Part shown: in pieces, positions 55,947 through 64,000 of the stretch | Layout: the number at the start of each line of letters is the position of its first letter | Numbering within the stretch: the first letter of the stretch is position 1 | Source: Bradyrhizobium vignae | GTDB taxonomy: Bacteria; Pseudomonadota; Alphaproteobacteria; Rhizobiales; Xanthobacteraceae | NCBI RefSeq assembly: GCF_004114425.1 | Contig: NZ_RDQF01000001.1 | Location: forward strand, 124,001-188,000 | Length of the DNA: 64,000 nucleotides | Direction of reading: 5' to 3' | Made by a program: the position numbers and the translations under genes | The notes under the pieces: model-generated | Told to the model about the DNA's origin: nothing | The model's input: only the letters and a program-made list of their open reading frames with translations | Database searches by the model: none

Positions 55947-57131
55947 GTGCGTCGATCACTCATCATAACAACAACCATTCTCGCGCTCGCCGCGGGCACT
56001 TCCGCACGGGCCGACGATCTCAAGATCGCGCTGATCTACGGCAAGACCGGTCCGCTCGAGGCTTACGCCAAGCAGACCGAGACCGGCCTGAAGATGGGAT
56101 TTGAATACGCCACCAAGGGCACCATGACGCTCGACGGCCGCAAGATCGTCGTCATCACCAAGGACGATCAGGGCAAGCCGGACCTCGCCAAGGCCGCGCT
56201 CGCGGAGGCCTATCAGGACGACAAGGCCGACATCGCGATCGGCACGACCTCGTCGGCTGCGGCACTCGCCATTCTCCCCGTCGCTGAGGAAAACAAGAAG
56301 ATCCTGATCGTCGAGCCCGCAGTCGCGGACCAGATTACTGGCGAGAAGTGGAATCGCTACATCTTCCGCACCGCACGCAATTCGTCACAGGACGCGATCT
56401 CGAACGCGGTCGCGATCGGCAAGCAGGGCGTCACCGTCGCGACGCTGGCGCAGGACTACGCCTTCGGCCGCGACGGCGTCGCCGCCTTCAAGGAGGCGCT
56501 GGCCAAGACCGGCGCGACGCTCGCCGCCGAGGAATATGCCCCGACCTCGACCACCGACTTCACCGCGGTCGGCCAGCGCCTGTTCGATGCGCTGAAGGAC
56601 AAGCCGGGCCGCAAGGTGATCTGGGTGATCTGGGCCGGCGCCGGCAATCCGCTGGCAAAACTCCAGGACATGGACCCGAAGCGCTACGGCATCGAGCTCT
56701 CCACCGGCGGCAACATCCTGCCGGCGCTCGCCGCCTATAAGGGCCTGCCCGGCATGGAAGGCGCGACCTACTACTTCTATGAGATCCCGAAGAACCCGGT
56801 GAACGACTGGCTGGTCGCCGAGCACCAGAAGCGCTTCAACGCGCCGCCGGACTTCTTCACCGCCGGCGGTTTCGCCGCCGCGATGTCCGTCGTCGCCGCC
56901 GTCACCAAGGCAAAGTCGACCGACACCGAGAAGCTGATCACGGCGATGGAAGGCATGGAGTTCGACACGCCGAAAGGCAAGATGGTGTTCCGGAAAGAAG
57001 ACCATCAGGCGCTGCAGAGCATGTATCACTTCAAGGTCAAGGTCGATCCGAACGTCGCCTGGGCCGTGCTCGAGCCGGTGCGCGAGCTGAAGATCGAGGA
57101 CATGGACGTTCCGGTCAAGAACAAGCGGTGA
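55947..57131 (+). CDS. LivK-type ABC transporter substrate-binding protein
   Basis: This 394-residue periplasmic protein has a short signal peptide (MRRSLIITTTILALAAGTSARA). The type I fold shows LKIALIYGKTGPLEAYAKQTETGLKMGF and IGTTSSAAALAILPVAEENKKILIVEP. The start is GTG 55947, preceded by AGGAGGG. It is distinct from the tandem pair at 23.5-26.2 kb. It heads a complete Liv transporter gene set and probably defines its ligand, an amino acid, amide or organic acid. Confidence 0.92.
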   Translation: MRRSLIITTTILALAAGTSARADDLKIALIYGKTGPLEAYAKQTETGLKMGFEYATKGTMTLDGRKIVVITKDDQGKPDLAKAALAEAYQDDKADIAIGTTSSAAALAILPVAEENKKILIVEPAVADQITGEKWNRYIFRTARNSSQDAISNAVAIGKQGVTVATLAQDYAFGRDGVAAFKEALAKTGATLAAEEYAPTSTTDFTAVGQRLFDALKDKPGRKVIWVIWAGAGNPLAKLQDMDPKRYGIELSTGGNILPALAAYKGLPGMEGATYYFYEIPKNPVNDWLVAEHQKRFNAPPDFFTAGGFAAAMSVVAAVTKAKSTDTEKLITAMEGMEFDTPKGKMVFRKEDHQALQSMYHFKVKVDPNVAWAVLEPVRELKIEDMDVPVKNKR

Positions 57132-57138
57132 CCGCTTC

Positions 57139-57285
57139 ACCTCTTCCATAGGGAGAGGTCGCACCGAAGGCGCGGGTGAGGGGTTCCGCTCTCTCGTGGG
57201 ACCCGAGCCCTCTCACCCGATTTGCACTGGACGATGCTGCGCATCGCCAGGAGCCAATCGACCTCTCCCCTTCCGGGGAGAGGTG
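57139..57285. repeat. Palindromic intergenic repeat (family A) inside the Liv operon
   Basis: It runs from ACCTCTTCCATAGGGAGAGGT to ACCTCTCCCCTTCCGGGGAG, with GGCGCGGGTGAGGGG and CCTCTCACCCGATTTGC as inner arms. It separates the binding-protein gene from the ATPase gene and may lower expression of the downstream genes relative to the binding protein. Confidence 0.78.
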
Positions 57286-57314
57286 TCACAACCAGCCCGA
57301 CACGCTTGAAACCC

Positions 57315-58079
57315 ATGCCCCTGACCCTCGAAACCCGCGATCTCACCATACGCTTCGGCGGCCATGTCGCGGTCAACAATGTCTCCTGCACGTTTCGCCC
57401 GGGCGAGCTCACCGCCATCGTCGGGCCGAACGGCGCCGGCAAGACCACTTATTTCAATTTGATCTCGGGCCAGCTGCGCGCTTCGCACGGCAGCATCCTG
57501 TTCGACGGCGCCGACATCACCCAGCATTCCGCGCCGATGCGCACGCGCGCAGGCCTCGGGCGCGCCTTCCAGCTCACCAACCTATTCCCGAACCTCACCG
57601 TGGAAGAGAACGTCCGCCTCGCGGTGCAGGCGGCGAACGGCACCCATTACGACATGCTGCGGCCCTGGATGGTGCGCCGCGACCTGATCGCGCGCGCCGA
57701 CGCCATCCTCGACCAGGTCGCCCTCGGCAATCGCTGCGGCGTCGCCGCGACCGCGCTGTCGCATGGCGACCAGCGCAAGCTGGAAGTGGCGTTGATGATC
57801 GCGCTGGAGCCAAAGGTCTTCATGTTCGACGAGCCGACCGCCGGCATGAGCATCGACGAGGTGCCTGTCGTCCTCAACCTCATCGCACAGCTCAAGCAGG
57901 ACAAGAGCAAGATCATCCTGCTGGTCGAGCACAAGATGGACGTGGTGCGTTCGCTCGCCGACCGCATCATCGTGCTGCATAACGGACAACTCGTTGCCGA
58001 CGGCCCGCCCGCCGAGGTGATCGCCTCGCCGATCGTGCAGGAAGCCTATCTGGGCGTTGCGCCAAAGAGTGCCGCATGA
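57315..58079 (+). CDS. livG: Liv-type ABC transporter ATPase (LivG)
   Basis: This 254-residue ATPase has IVGPNGAGKTTYFNLISG (Walker A), ALSHGDQRKLEVALMIAL (the signature in the SHGDQ form usual for LivG), VFMFDEPTAGMSIDE (Walker B) and ILLVEHKMDVV (H-loop). I chose ATG 57315. Its stop overlaps the livF start by four bases (ATGA). Confidence 0.94.
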   Translation: MPLTLETRDLTIRFGGHVAVNNVSCTFRPGELTAIVGPNGAGKTTYFNLISGQLRASHGSILFDGADITQHSAPMRTRAGLGRAFQLTNLFPNLTVEENVRLAVQAANGTHYDMLRPWMVRRDLIARADAILDQVALGNRCGVAATALSHGDQRKLEVALMIALEPKVFMFDEPTAGMSIDEVPVVLNLIAQLKQDKSKIILLVEHKMDVVRSLADRIIVLHNGQLVADGPPAEVIASPIVQEAYLGVAPKSAA

Positions 58080-58798
58080 CCGATCTCTTAAAACTCTCCG
58101 GCGTGCACACCCATATCGGGCGCTACCACATCCTTCAGGGCATCGATCTCGCCGTCCCGCAAGGGCAGGTCACGATGCTGCTCGGCCGCAACGGCGCGGG
58201 CAAGACCACGACGCTGCGCACCATCATGGGCCTGTGGCAGGCCTCGAAGGGCGAGATCACCCTCGCCGGGATGCGCATCGAGAGCCTTGCGACGCCCGAC
58301 ATCGCCCGGCTCGGCGTCGGCTACGTGCCCGAGAGCATGGCGGTGTTCTCCGATCTCACGGTCAAAGAAAACCTGGTGCTCGCGGCCCGCGACGGGCCCC
58401 TCGACGATGCCCAGCTCGACTGGATCTTCGGCTTCTTCCCCGCGCTGCGCCGGTTCTGGCTGTCACGGGCGGGAAGTCTCTCGGGCGGACAGAAGCAGAT
58501 GCTGTCGATCGCGCGCGCCATCATCGAGCCGCGCAAGCTGCTCTTGATCGACGAGCCGACCAAGGGCCTCGCGCCCGCCATCGTGATGGCGCTGATCGAG
58601 TGCCTGAAGGAGATCAAGCGCAAGGGCGCGACGATCCTGCTGGTCGAGCAGAACTTCTTTGCCGCCCGCGAGCTCGGCGACAGCGTGCTGGTCATGGACA
58701 ACGGCACCATCGTTCATCGCGGCGAGATGGCGGCGCTCGCCGCCGACGTGCCGCTGCAGGAGCGGCTGCTCGGCCTGAGCCTGGAGGCGCATCAGTGA
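58076..58798 (+). CDS. livF: Liv-type ABC transporter ATPase (LivF)
   Basis: This 240-residue ATPase has LLGRNGAGKTTTLRTIMGL (Walker A), SLSGGQKQMLSIARAI (signature), LLLIDEPTKGLAPAIV (Walker B) and ILLVEQNFFAA (H-loop). Both flanks overlap neighbouring genes by four bases (livG upstream and the GTG of livH downstream), so the set is translationally coupled. Confidence 0.95.
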   Translation: MTDLLKLSGVHTHIGRYHILQGIDLAVPQGQVTMLLGRNGAGKTTTLRTIMGLWQASKGEITLAGMRIESLATPDIARLGVGYVPESMAVFSDLTVKENLVLAARDGPLDDAQLDWIFGFFPALRRFWLSRAGSLSGGQKQMLSIARAIIEPRKLLLIDEPTKGLAPAIVMALIECLKEIKRKGATILLVEQNFFAARELGDSVLVMDNGTIVHRGEMAALAADVPLQERLLGLSLEAHQ

Positions 58799-59805
58799 CA
58801 GACCTTGCCGCAACCGATCCGCTGCCGAAGCCGAAGCGCGATCTCGCGCCGGTCCTGCTGCCGATCGCCCTCGCGCTGCTGATGATCCCGCTGATCGGAT
58901 CGACCAGCTCCTGGCTGACCTTGACCGCCGCGAGCCTTGCCATGGGCATGATGATCTTCATCATGGCTTCCGGCCTTACCCTCGTGTTCGGCCTGATGGA
59001 CGTGCTCAATTTCGGCCACGGCGCCTTCATCGCCGTCGGGGCCTATGTCGCAACGCTGGTGCTGGCGCCGTTTGCGGCGTCAATTCAGGCGGATTCGCTC
59101 TGGGTGAACCTCGCGGTGCTGGCGCCGGCCGCGCTGCTGTCGATGGCAGTCTCCGGCGCGCTTGGCCTGGTCGTCGAGCGCGTGCTGATCCTGCCGGTAT
59201 ATGGCCAGCACCTGAAGCAGATCCTGATGACGACCGGCGGCCTGATCGTCGCCGAGCAGACGCTCTATGCGCTGTGGGGCCCGCAGATCATCCCGATGCC
59301 GCTGCCGGTCTCACTGCGCGGCTCCTTCATCCTCGGCGACGTCGCGGTCGCCAAATACCGCGTACTGGCCATGCTGATCGGGCTCGCCGTCTTCATCGCG
59401 ATCCAGCTCGTGCTCAACCGCACCAAGCTCGGCCTCCTGATTCGTGCCGGTGTCGAGAACCGCGAGATGGTCGAGGCGCTCGGCTACCGCATCCGCCGGC
59501 TGTTCCTCGGCGTGTTCATGACGGGCTCGGCGCTGGCCGGCCTCGGGGGCGTGATGTGGGCGCTCTATCGCGAGCAGGTGCACGCCTCCATGAGCGACGA
59601 CCTCACCGTGTTGATTTTCATCGTCGTCATCATCGGCGGCCTGGGATCGATCGGCGGCTGCTTCATCGGCGCGATCCTGGTCGCCATGGTTGCCAATTAC
59701 GGCGGCTTCCTGGTGCCGAAACTCGCCCTCGTCTCCAACATCCTGCTGATGGTCGCCATTCTGATGTGGCGGCCGCGCGGCCTCTATGCGGTGACCAGCC
59801 GATGA
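58795..59805 (+). CDS. livH: Liv-type ABC transporter permease (LivH)
   Basis: This 336-residue inner-membrane permease has about eight to nine helices. Family blocks are MASGLTLVFGLMDVLNFGHGAFIAVGAYV, ILMTTGGLIVAEQTLYALWG and GLGSIGGCFIGAILVAMVANY. The start is GTG 58795, overlapping the livF stop. The N-terminal TDLAATDPLPKPKRD tail is longer than in E. coli LivH. The stop overlaps the livM start. Confidence 0.93.
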   Translation: MTDLAATDPLPKPKRDLAPVLLPIALALLMIPLIGSTSSWLTLTAASLAMGMMIFIMASGLTLVFGLMDVLNFGHGAFIAVGAYVATLVLAPFAASIQADSLWVNLAVLAPAALLSMAVSGALGLVVERVLILPVYGQHLKQILMTTGGLIVAEQTLYALWGPQIIPMPLPVSLRGSFILGDVAVAKYRVLAMLIGLAVFIAIQLVLNRTKLGLLIRAGVENREMVEALGYRIRRLFLGVFMTGSALAGLGGVMWALYREQVHASMSDDLTVLIFIVVIIGGLGSIGGCFIGAILVAMVANYGGFLVPKLALVSNILLMVAILMWRPRGLYAVTSR

Positions 59806-60887
59806 TGATTCTCTCAGGCGATCCGCCGCGCAGCCGCGTCCTCACGCTCCTTCTCGTCGTCATCATCCTGGCGCTGGCCGCGACGCCGTTCCTGTTTCCG
59901 GGCGCCAAGGCGCTGAACGTCGCGGCCAAGATCTGCGTCTTCGCCGCGCTGGTCGCCTCCTACGACCTGCTGCTCGGCTATACCGGCTCGGTGTCGTTCG
60001 CCCATACCATGTTCTACGGCATCGGCAGCTACGCCATTGCGATCGCCTTGTACGGAATGGGCCCGAACTGGGCCGCGGTCGCAACCGGAATCGTCACCGG
60101 CCTGCCGCTCGCAGCGCTGCTCGCGCTTGCCATCGGCCTGTTCTCGCTGCGGGTGGCCGCGATCTTCTTCGCCATGATCACGCTCGCGGTCGCCTCCGCC
60201 TTCCAGGTGCTGGCCTCGCAGCTGTCCTGGCTGACCGGCGGCGAGGACGGGCGCAGCTTTCAGCTGCCCGAATTGCTGCGCCCCGGCAGCGTGCTGATCT
60301 CGAAAAGCCTGTTCGGCTTCGAGATCAACGGCCGCATCCTGACCTACTACCTGGTGTTCGCGATCTCTGGCCTGATGATCCTCGCTTTGCTGCGCGTGGT
60401 GAACTCGCCGTTCGGGCGCGTGCTGCAGGCAATCCGCGAGAACCGGTTTCGCGCCGAGGCACTCGGCTTCCGCACCGTGTTCCACCTGACCTACGCCAAC
60501 TGCCTCGCTGCGCTCGTCGCCGCCAGCGCCGGCATCTTGAACGCGCTGTGGCTGCGCTATGCCGGTCCCGACACCTCGCTCAGCTTCTCGATCATGCTGG
60601 ACATCCTGCTGATGGTGGTGATCGGCGGCATGGGCACGATCTACGGCGCGATCATCGGCGCCACGATCTTCATCCTTGCCCAGAACTATCTGCAGTCGCT
60701 GATGGGTGTCGCCTCCAAGGCGGCGGGCGAAGCCGGCCTGCCGCTGCTGCCGGGGCTGTTGCATCCGGACCGCTGGCTGCTGTGGCTCGGGCTGCTGTTC
60801 ATCGCCAGCGTCTACTTCTTTCCGACCGGCGTGGTCGGACGGCTGCGCAAGGCCGGCGGCGGCAAGAGTGCAGGCGGCCCGCACTAA
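59802..60887 (+). CDS. livM: Liv-type ABC transporter permease (LivM)
   Basis: This 361-residue permease has about nine helices, including LVASYDLLLGYTGSVSFAHTMFYGIGSYA and the loop NSPFGRVLQAIRENRFRAEALGF, the ATPase-contact motif of the family. IGGMGTIYGAIIGATIFILAQNYL follows near the C-terminus. ATG 59802 overlaps the livH stop; the next codon but one at 59805 is also ATG. It is the last gene of the operon. Confidence 0.93.
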   Translation: MMILSGDPPRSRVLTLLLVVIILALAATPFLFPGAKALNVAAKICVFAALVASYDLLLGYTGSVSFAHTMFYGIGSYAIAIALYGMGPNWAAVATGIVTGLPLAALLALAIGLFSLRVAAIFFAMITLAVASAFQVLASQLSWLTGGEDGRSFQLPELLRPGSVLISKSLFGFEINGRILTYYLVFAISGLMILALLRVVNSPFGRVLQAIRENRFRAEALGFRTVFHLTYANCLAALVAASAGILNALWLRYAGPDTSLSFSIMLDILLMVVIGGMGTIYGAIIGATIFILAQNYLQSLMGVASKAAGEAGLPLLPGLLHPDRWLLWLGLLFIASVYFFPTGVVGRLRKAGGGKSAGGPH

Positions 60888-61058
60888 GCCGGCATCAATG
60901 ATGCAGAGCAGCGATTGCGCGCCGCGCAACCGCAACGAGAGATTCCCGCTTCGCGGCCTACGGACGCGACCACGCGGCCGAATTAATGCTTAGGTAACTG
61001 GTTTTCCTAAGGTTTGCGCCATTTCTGCAATGTATTCCTGTTCCAGCAGGGAGGGGGA

Positions 61059-64000
61059 ATGCGCCAGGTTTTTTCCAAGGTTGCAGCCGGAATATCTCTA
61101 GCCGCGAGGAACGGCTGGGTGGTCTTGGCGCGGCGTGGTCCTGTGCTGTGGCTGACCCTGTGCGGCGTGTTGCTGGTCGCGGGCATTTTCATCGTCACGG
61201 CCGTGGCCGTCGGCGAATTTCGCGAGCGGGCCCTCGCCAACCGCGAACGCGAGCTGGAAAACACGGTGCAGCTGATCGCGCGGCACTTCGATCAGCAATT
61301 CCAGGATTCCGACAGCGTCGCCGCCGATGTGATCGAGCAGATGAACCTGCCTGAGATCACCTCGCCCGCAATGTTCCGCGAGCGCATTTCCGGACCTGCG
61401 ACGAACCAGATGCTCCGCAGCAAGATCGGCTCCGTGTCCTATCTCGGTGACATCGCGATCTATGATGCCGACGGCGAACTGATCAACTGGTCGCGGATCC
61501 AGCCCCTGTCCAAGATCAACGTCTCCTCGCGCGCTTATTTCCAGACGTTCAAATCGGATCCAGCGGCCGAGCCGGTCATCCTGGAATCTGTCCGCAGCTT
61601 CATCATCGACCAATGGACCACGATCGTCGCGCGCCGGCTGACCGGCGCCGACGGCACCTTCCTCGGCGTGATGGTCCGGCGCATCGACCCGGACAGCTAC
61701 CGGCAGTATTTCGCATCGGTCGCGCTTGCCGAGGGCACGGCGATCTCGCTGTTCGATCGCGAAGGCAAGATGCTGGCGCGCTATCCGCACGTCGAAGAAT
61801 TGATCGGACGGAGCTTCAAGGACGCCCCGCTGATGCAGAGGGTGCTGACCAGGGGCGGTCAGCAGACGCTTCGCGTCAAGAGCCCGATCGACGGCGAGGA
61901 CCGGCTCGGCTCGGCCGCGTCCCTGAATCATTTTCCCCTGATCATCGTTGCGACCAATACGATGTCGGCTGCGCTCGCGGACTGGCGGCAGCAGACCGGC
62001 TTCCTGGTCGCAACGGCAGGCTTCTCGGCAGCCGTGATCGCGCTGATCCTCTATCTCATCATTCGGCAGATCAACCGGCAGAACCGCGAGGCCAAGGAGC
62101 GAATCGAATTGGAGCGGCAGCGGCTGGATACCGCCCTCAACAACATGTCGCAGGGGCTGATCCTGTACGATGCCGCCGGATATATCGTCATTTGCAATCG
62201 CCGCTACGCCGATATGTTCGGTCTGTCCCACGACGTCATCAAGCCCGGCTGTCACATTCGCGAGGTGATGTACCATCGCAAGGAGCGCGGCGCATTCGAC
62301 GGCAACGTCGCGGAATTTTGCGCGGACGTCATGCGGACCGTCGCCGAAGGTACCGTCTCCACGAGAACTCATCAGCTGGCCAATGGCCGCGCTTTCCACG
62401 TCATCAACACCCCTCTCGCGCAGGGCGGATGGGTCGCCACGATCGAAGACATCACCGAGCGCCGCGACCTGGAACAGGAGCGCGATCGCAACCACACCTT
62501 CCTGCGCGAGATCATCGATCACATTCCGTCGCAGATCACGGTAAAGGACGCTCAAACGCGGCAATATCTGCTGGTCAATCGCATCGCCGAGGAAGTCTTC
62601 AACGAAACGGGCGAGACGATCGTCGGCAAGACCGCCACCGATATTCTCCCGGCACCGGAGGCCGTCATCGTCAAGCGCGATGATGACGCCTTGCTGCAAT
62701 CGCCCGATCAGCTGTTGGTCAAGGAACAAAGTTGGCCGAGGCGGACGGGTGGCCAGCGACATACCATCTCGAAGCGTATCGGCATTCGCGACAAGGCGGG
62801 CAAGCCGCGTTACATCATCAACGTGATCGAAGACGTCACCGAACGGCGGCGCGATCACGAAAAGATCGCGCATATGGCGCATTACGATGCGCTGACCGAC
62901 CTGCCGAACCGGACCCTGTTCCGCGAGCAGATCGAACGCGAGCTGGCGAAAGTCGCCGATGGCTGCCAGTTCGCGCTACTCTACATCGACGTCGACGAAT
63001 TCAAGGGCATCAACGATTCGCTCGGCCATCATGTCGGCGACGAGCTGTTGAAAGCGATCGCGGGCCGTCTCCGCGGCTGCCTCAAGCAGGGCGACCTGAT
63101 CGCGCGGCTCGGCGGCGACGAGTTCGCGGTGATCCAGACCGGGATCGCATCGTCCGCCGACGTACTGTCCTTCGTGACGCGGATCTACCAGGCGATTCGG
63201 CAGCCCTATCATTGTCTCGGCCATCAGCTCTCGACCGACGCCAGCATCGGGATCGCGCTGGCGCCGCAGGACGGCGCCGATCTCGATCAGTTGATCAAGA
63301 ACGCCGATCTCGCGATGTACGGCGCCAAGGCCGAGGGACGCCGCACCCACCGCTTCTTCGAGCCGGCAATGGATGCGAGCGCCAAGGCGCGCCTGAGCAT
63401 GGAGCTGGATCTGCGGCAGGCTCTGGTGAATGGCGGCTTCGAGATTCACTATCAGCCGCTGGTCGACCTGCGCACCAATGAAGTGTCGGGCTGCGAGGCG
63501 CTGCTGCGCTGGCGGCATCCCGAGCGCGGCATGGTGTCGCCAGCGGAGTTCATTCCGATCGCCGAGGACACCGGCCTGATCACCGAGCTCGGCGACTGGG
63601 TGCTGCGCATGGCCTGCAACGAGGCCGCGACCTGGCCGGCGCATGTGCGTGTCGCGGTCAACGTGTCGCCGGTGCAGCTCAAATGCGACACGCTGGCACT
63701 GCGGATTGCGGGCGCGCTCGCCGCGTCCGGGCTGGACCCGCGCCGGCTCGAACTCGAGATCACCGAGGCGGTGCTGATCCGCGACGACGAGGCGGCGCTC
63801 TCGATCCTGCATCAGCTCCGCTCGATCGGCGTGCGCATCGCACTCGACGATTTCGGTACCGGCTATTCCTCGCTGAGCTATCTGAAGCGCTTCCCGTTCG
63901 ACAAGATCAAGATCGACCGCTGCTTCGTCGCCGACATCGCCGAGACGAGCGGCGCGCCCGTGATCGTGCAGGCGGTGGTGAACATCGCGGCCGTCAGCAA
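61059..64000 (+). CDS. Membrane-bound dCACHE-PAS-PAS-GGDEF-EAL protein, cut by the window end
   Basis: An open frame of 980 codons runs to the window edge without a stop. A helix at about residues 28-52 (VLWLTLCGVLLVAGIFIVTAV), a periplasmic CACHE-type sensor (about 55-300) and a second helix near 315-335 lead to two PAS domains. GGDEF follows, with HYDALTDLPNRT at 608 and GGDEF at 685, then EAL (EALLRWRHPERG at 813, DDFGTGYSSLSYL). Both catalytic motifs are intact. GAGGGGGA precedes the ATG. It probably senses a small molecule outside and changes c-di-GMP levels. Confidence 0.92.
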   Translation, partial: MRQVFSKVAAGISLAARNGWVVLARRGPVLWLTLCGVLLVAGIFIVTAVAVGEFRERALANRERELENTVQLIARHFDQQFQDSDSVAADVIEQMNLPEITSPAMFRERISGPATNQMLRSKIGSVSYLGDIAIYDADGELINWSRIQPLSKINVSSRAYFQTFKSDPAAEPVILESVRSFIIDQWTTIVARRLTGADGTFLGVMVRRIDPDSYRQYFASVALAEGTAISLFDREGKMLARYPHVEELIGRSFKDAPLMQRVLTRGGQQTLRVKSPIDGEDRLGSAASLNHFPLIIVATNTMSAALADWRQQTGFLVATAGFSAAVIALILYLIIRQINRQNREAKERIELERQRLDTALNNMSQGLILYDAAGYIVICNRRYADMFGLSHDVIKPGCHIREVMYHRKERGAFDGNVAEFCADVMRTVAEGTVSTRTHQLANGRAFHVINTPLAQGGWVATIEDITERRDLEQERDRNHTFLREIIDHIPSQITVKDAQTRQYLLVNRIAEEVFNETGETIVGKTATDILPAPEAVIVKRDDDALLQSPDQLLVKEQSWPRRTGGQRHTISKRIGIRDKAGKPRYIINVIEDVTERRRDHEKIAHMAHYDALTDLPNRTLFREQIERELAKVADGCQFALLYIDVDEFKGINDSLGHHVGDELLKAIAGRLRGCLKQGDLIARLGGDEFAVIQTGIASSADVLSFVTRIYQAIRQPYHCLGHQLSTDASIGIALAPQDGADLDQLIKNADLAMYGAKAEGRRTHRFFEPAMDASAKARLSMELDLRQALVNGGFEIHYQPLVDLRTNEVSGCEALLRWRHPERGMVSPAEFIPIAEDTGLITELGDWVLRMACNEAATWPAHVRVAVNVSPVQLKCDTLALRIAGALAASGLDPRRLELEITEAVLIRDDEAALSILHQLRSIGVRIALDDFGTGYSSLSYLKRFPFDKIKIDRCFVADIAETSGAPVIVQAVVNIAAVS

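Noticed and set aside
61098-62882. A 594-codon minus-strand open frame.
   Set aside because: It is antisense to the dCACHE-PAS-GGDEF-EAL gene, has shadow-type composition and shows no recognisable domain. Long antisense frames are expected in such GC-rich DNA.

Overview
The window looks like core chromosome of a Bradyrhizobium-type alphaproteobacterium (Bradyrhizobium/Nitrobacteraceae). The evidence is the high G+C coding style, a RegS/RegR redox two-component pair, an intracellular polyhydroxybutyrate depolymerase, an HWE-family histidine kinase, an MmcB-type repair protein, many branched-chain-amino-acid-type ABC parts, and several families of palindromic intergenic repeats that resemble those known from this group. 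No plasmid, phage, transposase, integrase, CRISPR array, rRNA or tRNA was seen.

Layout. 0.1-3.1 kb: ispG, a DMT exporter and a Zur-like Fur protein, all on the minus strand. 3.2-6.5 kb: a marR-emrA-emrB drug-efflux operon behind a clear palindromic operator. 6.6-8.0 kb: an APH-fold kinase and a small unknown protein. 8.2-11.9 kb: aromatic-ring catabolism (pcaG, pcaH, a hydroxyquinol/catechol 1,2-dioxygenase, pcaF). 12.1-16.5 kb: mutS, an unknown membrane protein and an OsmC protein. 16.5-19.4 kb: a sulfonate/taurine/nitrate-type ABC transporter whose permease is interrupted by a frameshift. 19.5-23.4 kb: glnD, an Ogt-type DNA repair methyltransferase and a DUF1304 membrane protein. 23.5-26.2 kb: two tandem, nearly alike LivK-type binding proteins without their own permeases. 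26.3-30.3 kb: a DUF1330 protein, a PBP1a-type peptidoglycan synthase and a YgjP-like metallopeptidase. 30.3-33.7 kb: PHB depolymerase and an ABC-2 exporter. 33.8-35.8 kb: regS-regR. 35.9-40.2 kb: mmcB and two convergent GH13 glycosidases. 40.3-47.5 kb: mixed metabolic genes and regulators (MBL hydrolase, HxlR with a divergent small gene, esterase, MFS, LLM flavoprotein, SDR). 47.6-50.7 kb: an HWE kinase and a diguanylate cyclase/phosphodiesterase. 50.7-60.9 kb: a sigma-54 activator, an MHS-type transporter, a long CoA-transferase and a complete five-gene Liv ABC transporter. 61.1 kb to the end: a large membrane GGDEF-EAL protein cut by the window edge.

How the parts work together. The most coherent unit is 50.7-60.9 kb. 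A PAS-AAA+-Fis activator stands just upstream of a good -24/-12 promoter with an upstream dyad, and that promoter leads into a carboxylate transporter, a CoA-transferase and a Liv-type importer. This suggests sigma-54-controlled uptake and CoA activation of a small organic acid. The pca cluster supplies ring cleavage and the last thiolase step of the beta-ketoadipate route; the intermediate enzymes must lie elsewhere.

I found no wholly new biological system. The observations most worth checking are the broken sulfonate permease, the sigma-54 unit, a RegR-box-like site in front of regR, a hairpin-rich gene-free spacer at 30.3-30.56 kb, MITE-like repeats with 14-16 bp terminal inverted repeats, and several well-formed operators. 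All functions rest on reading motifs by eye, without database searches.
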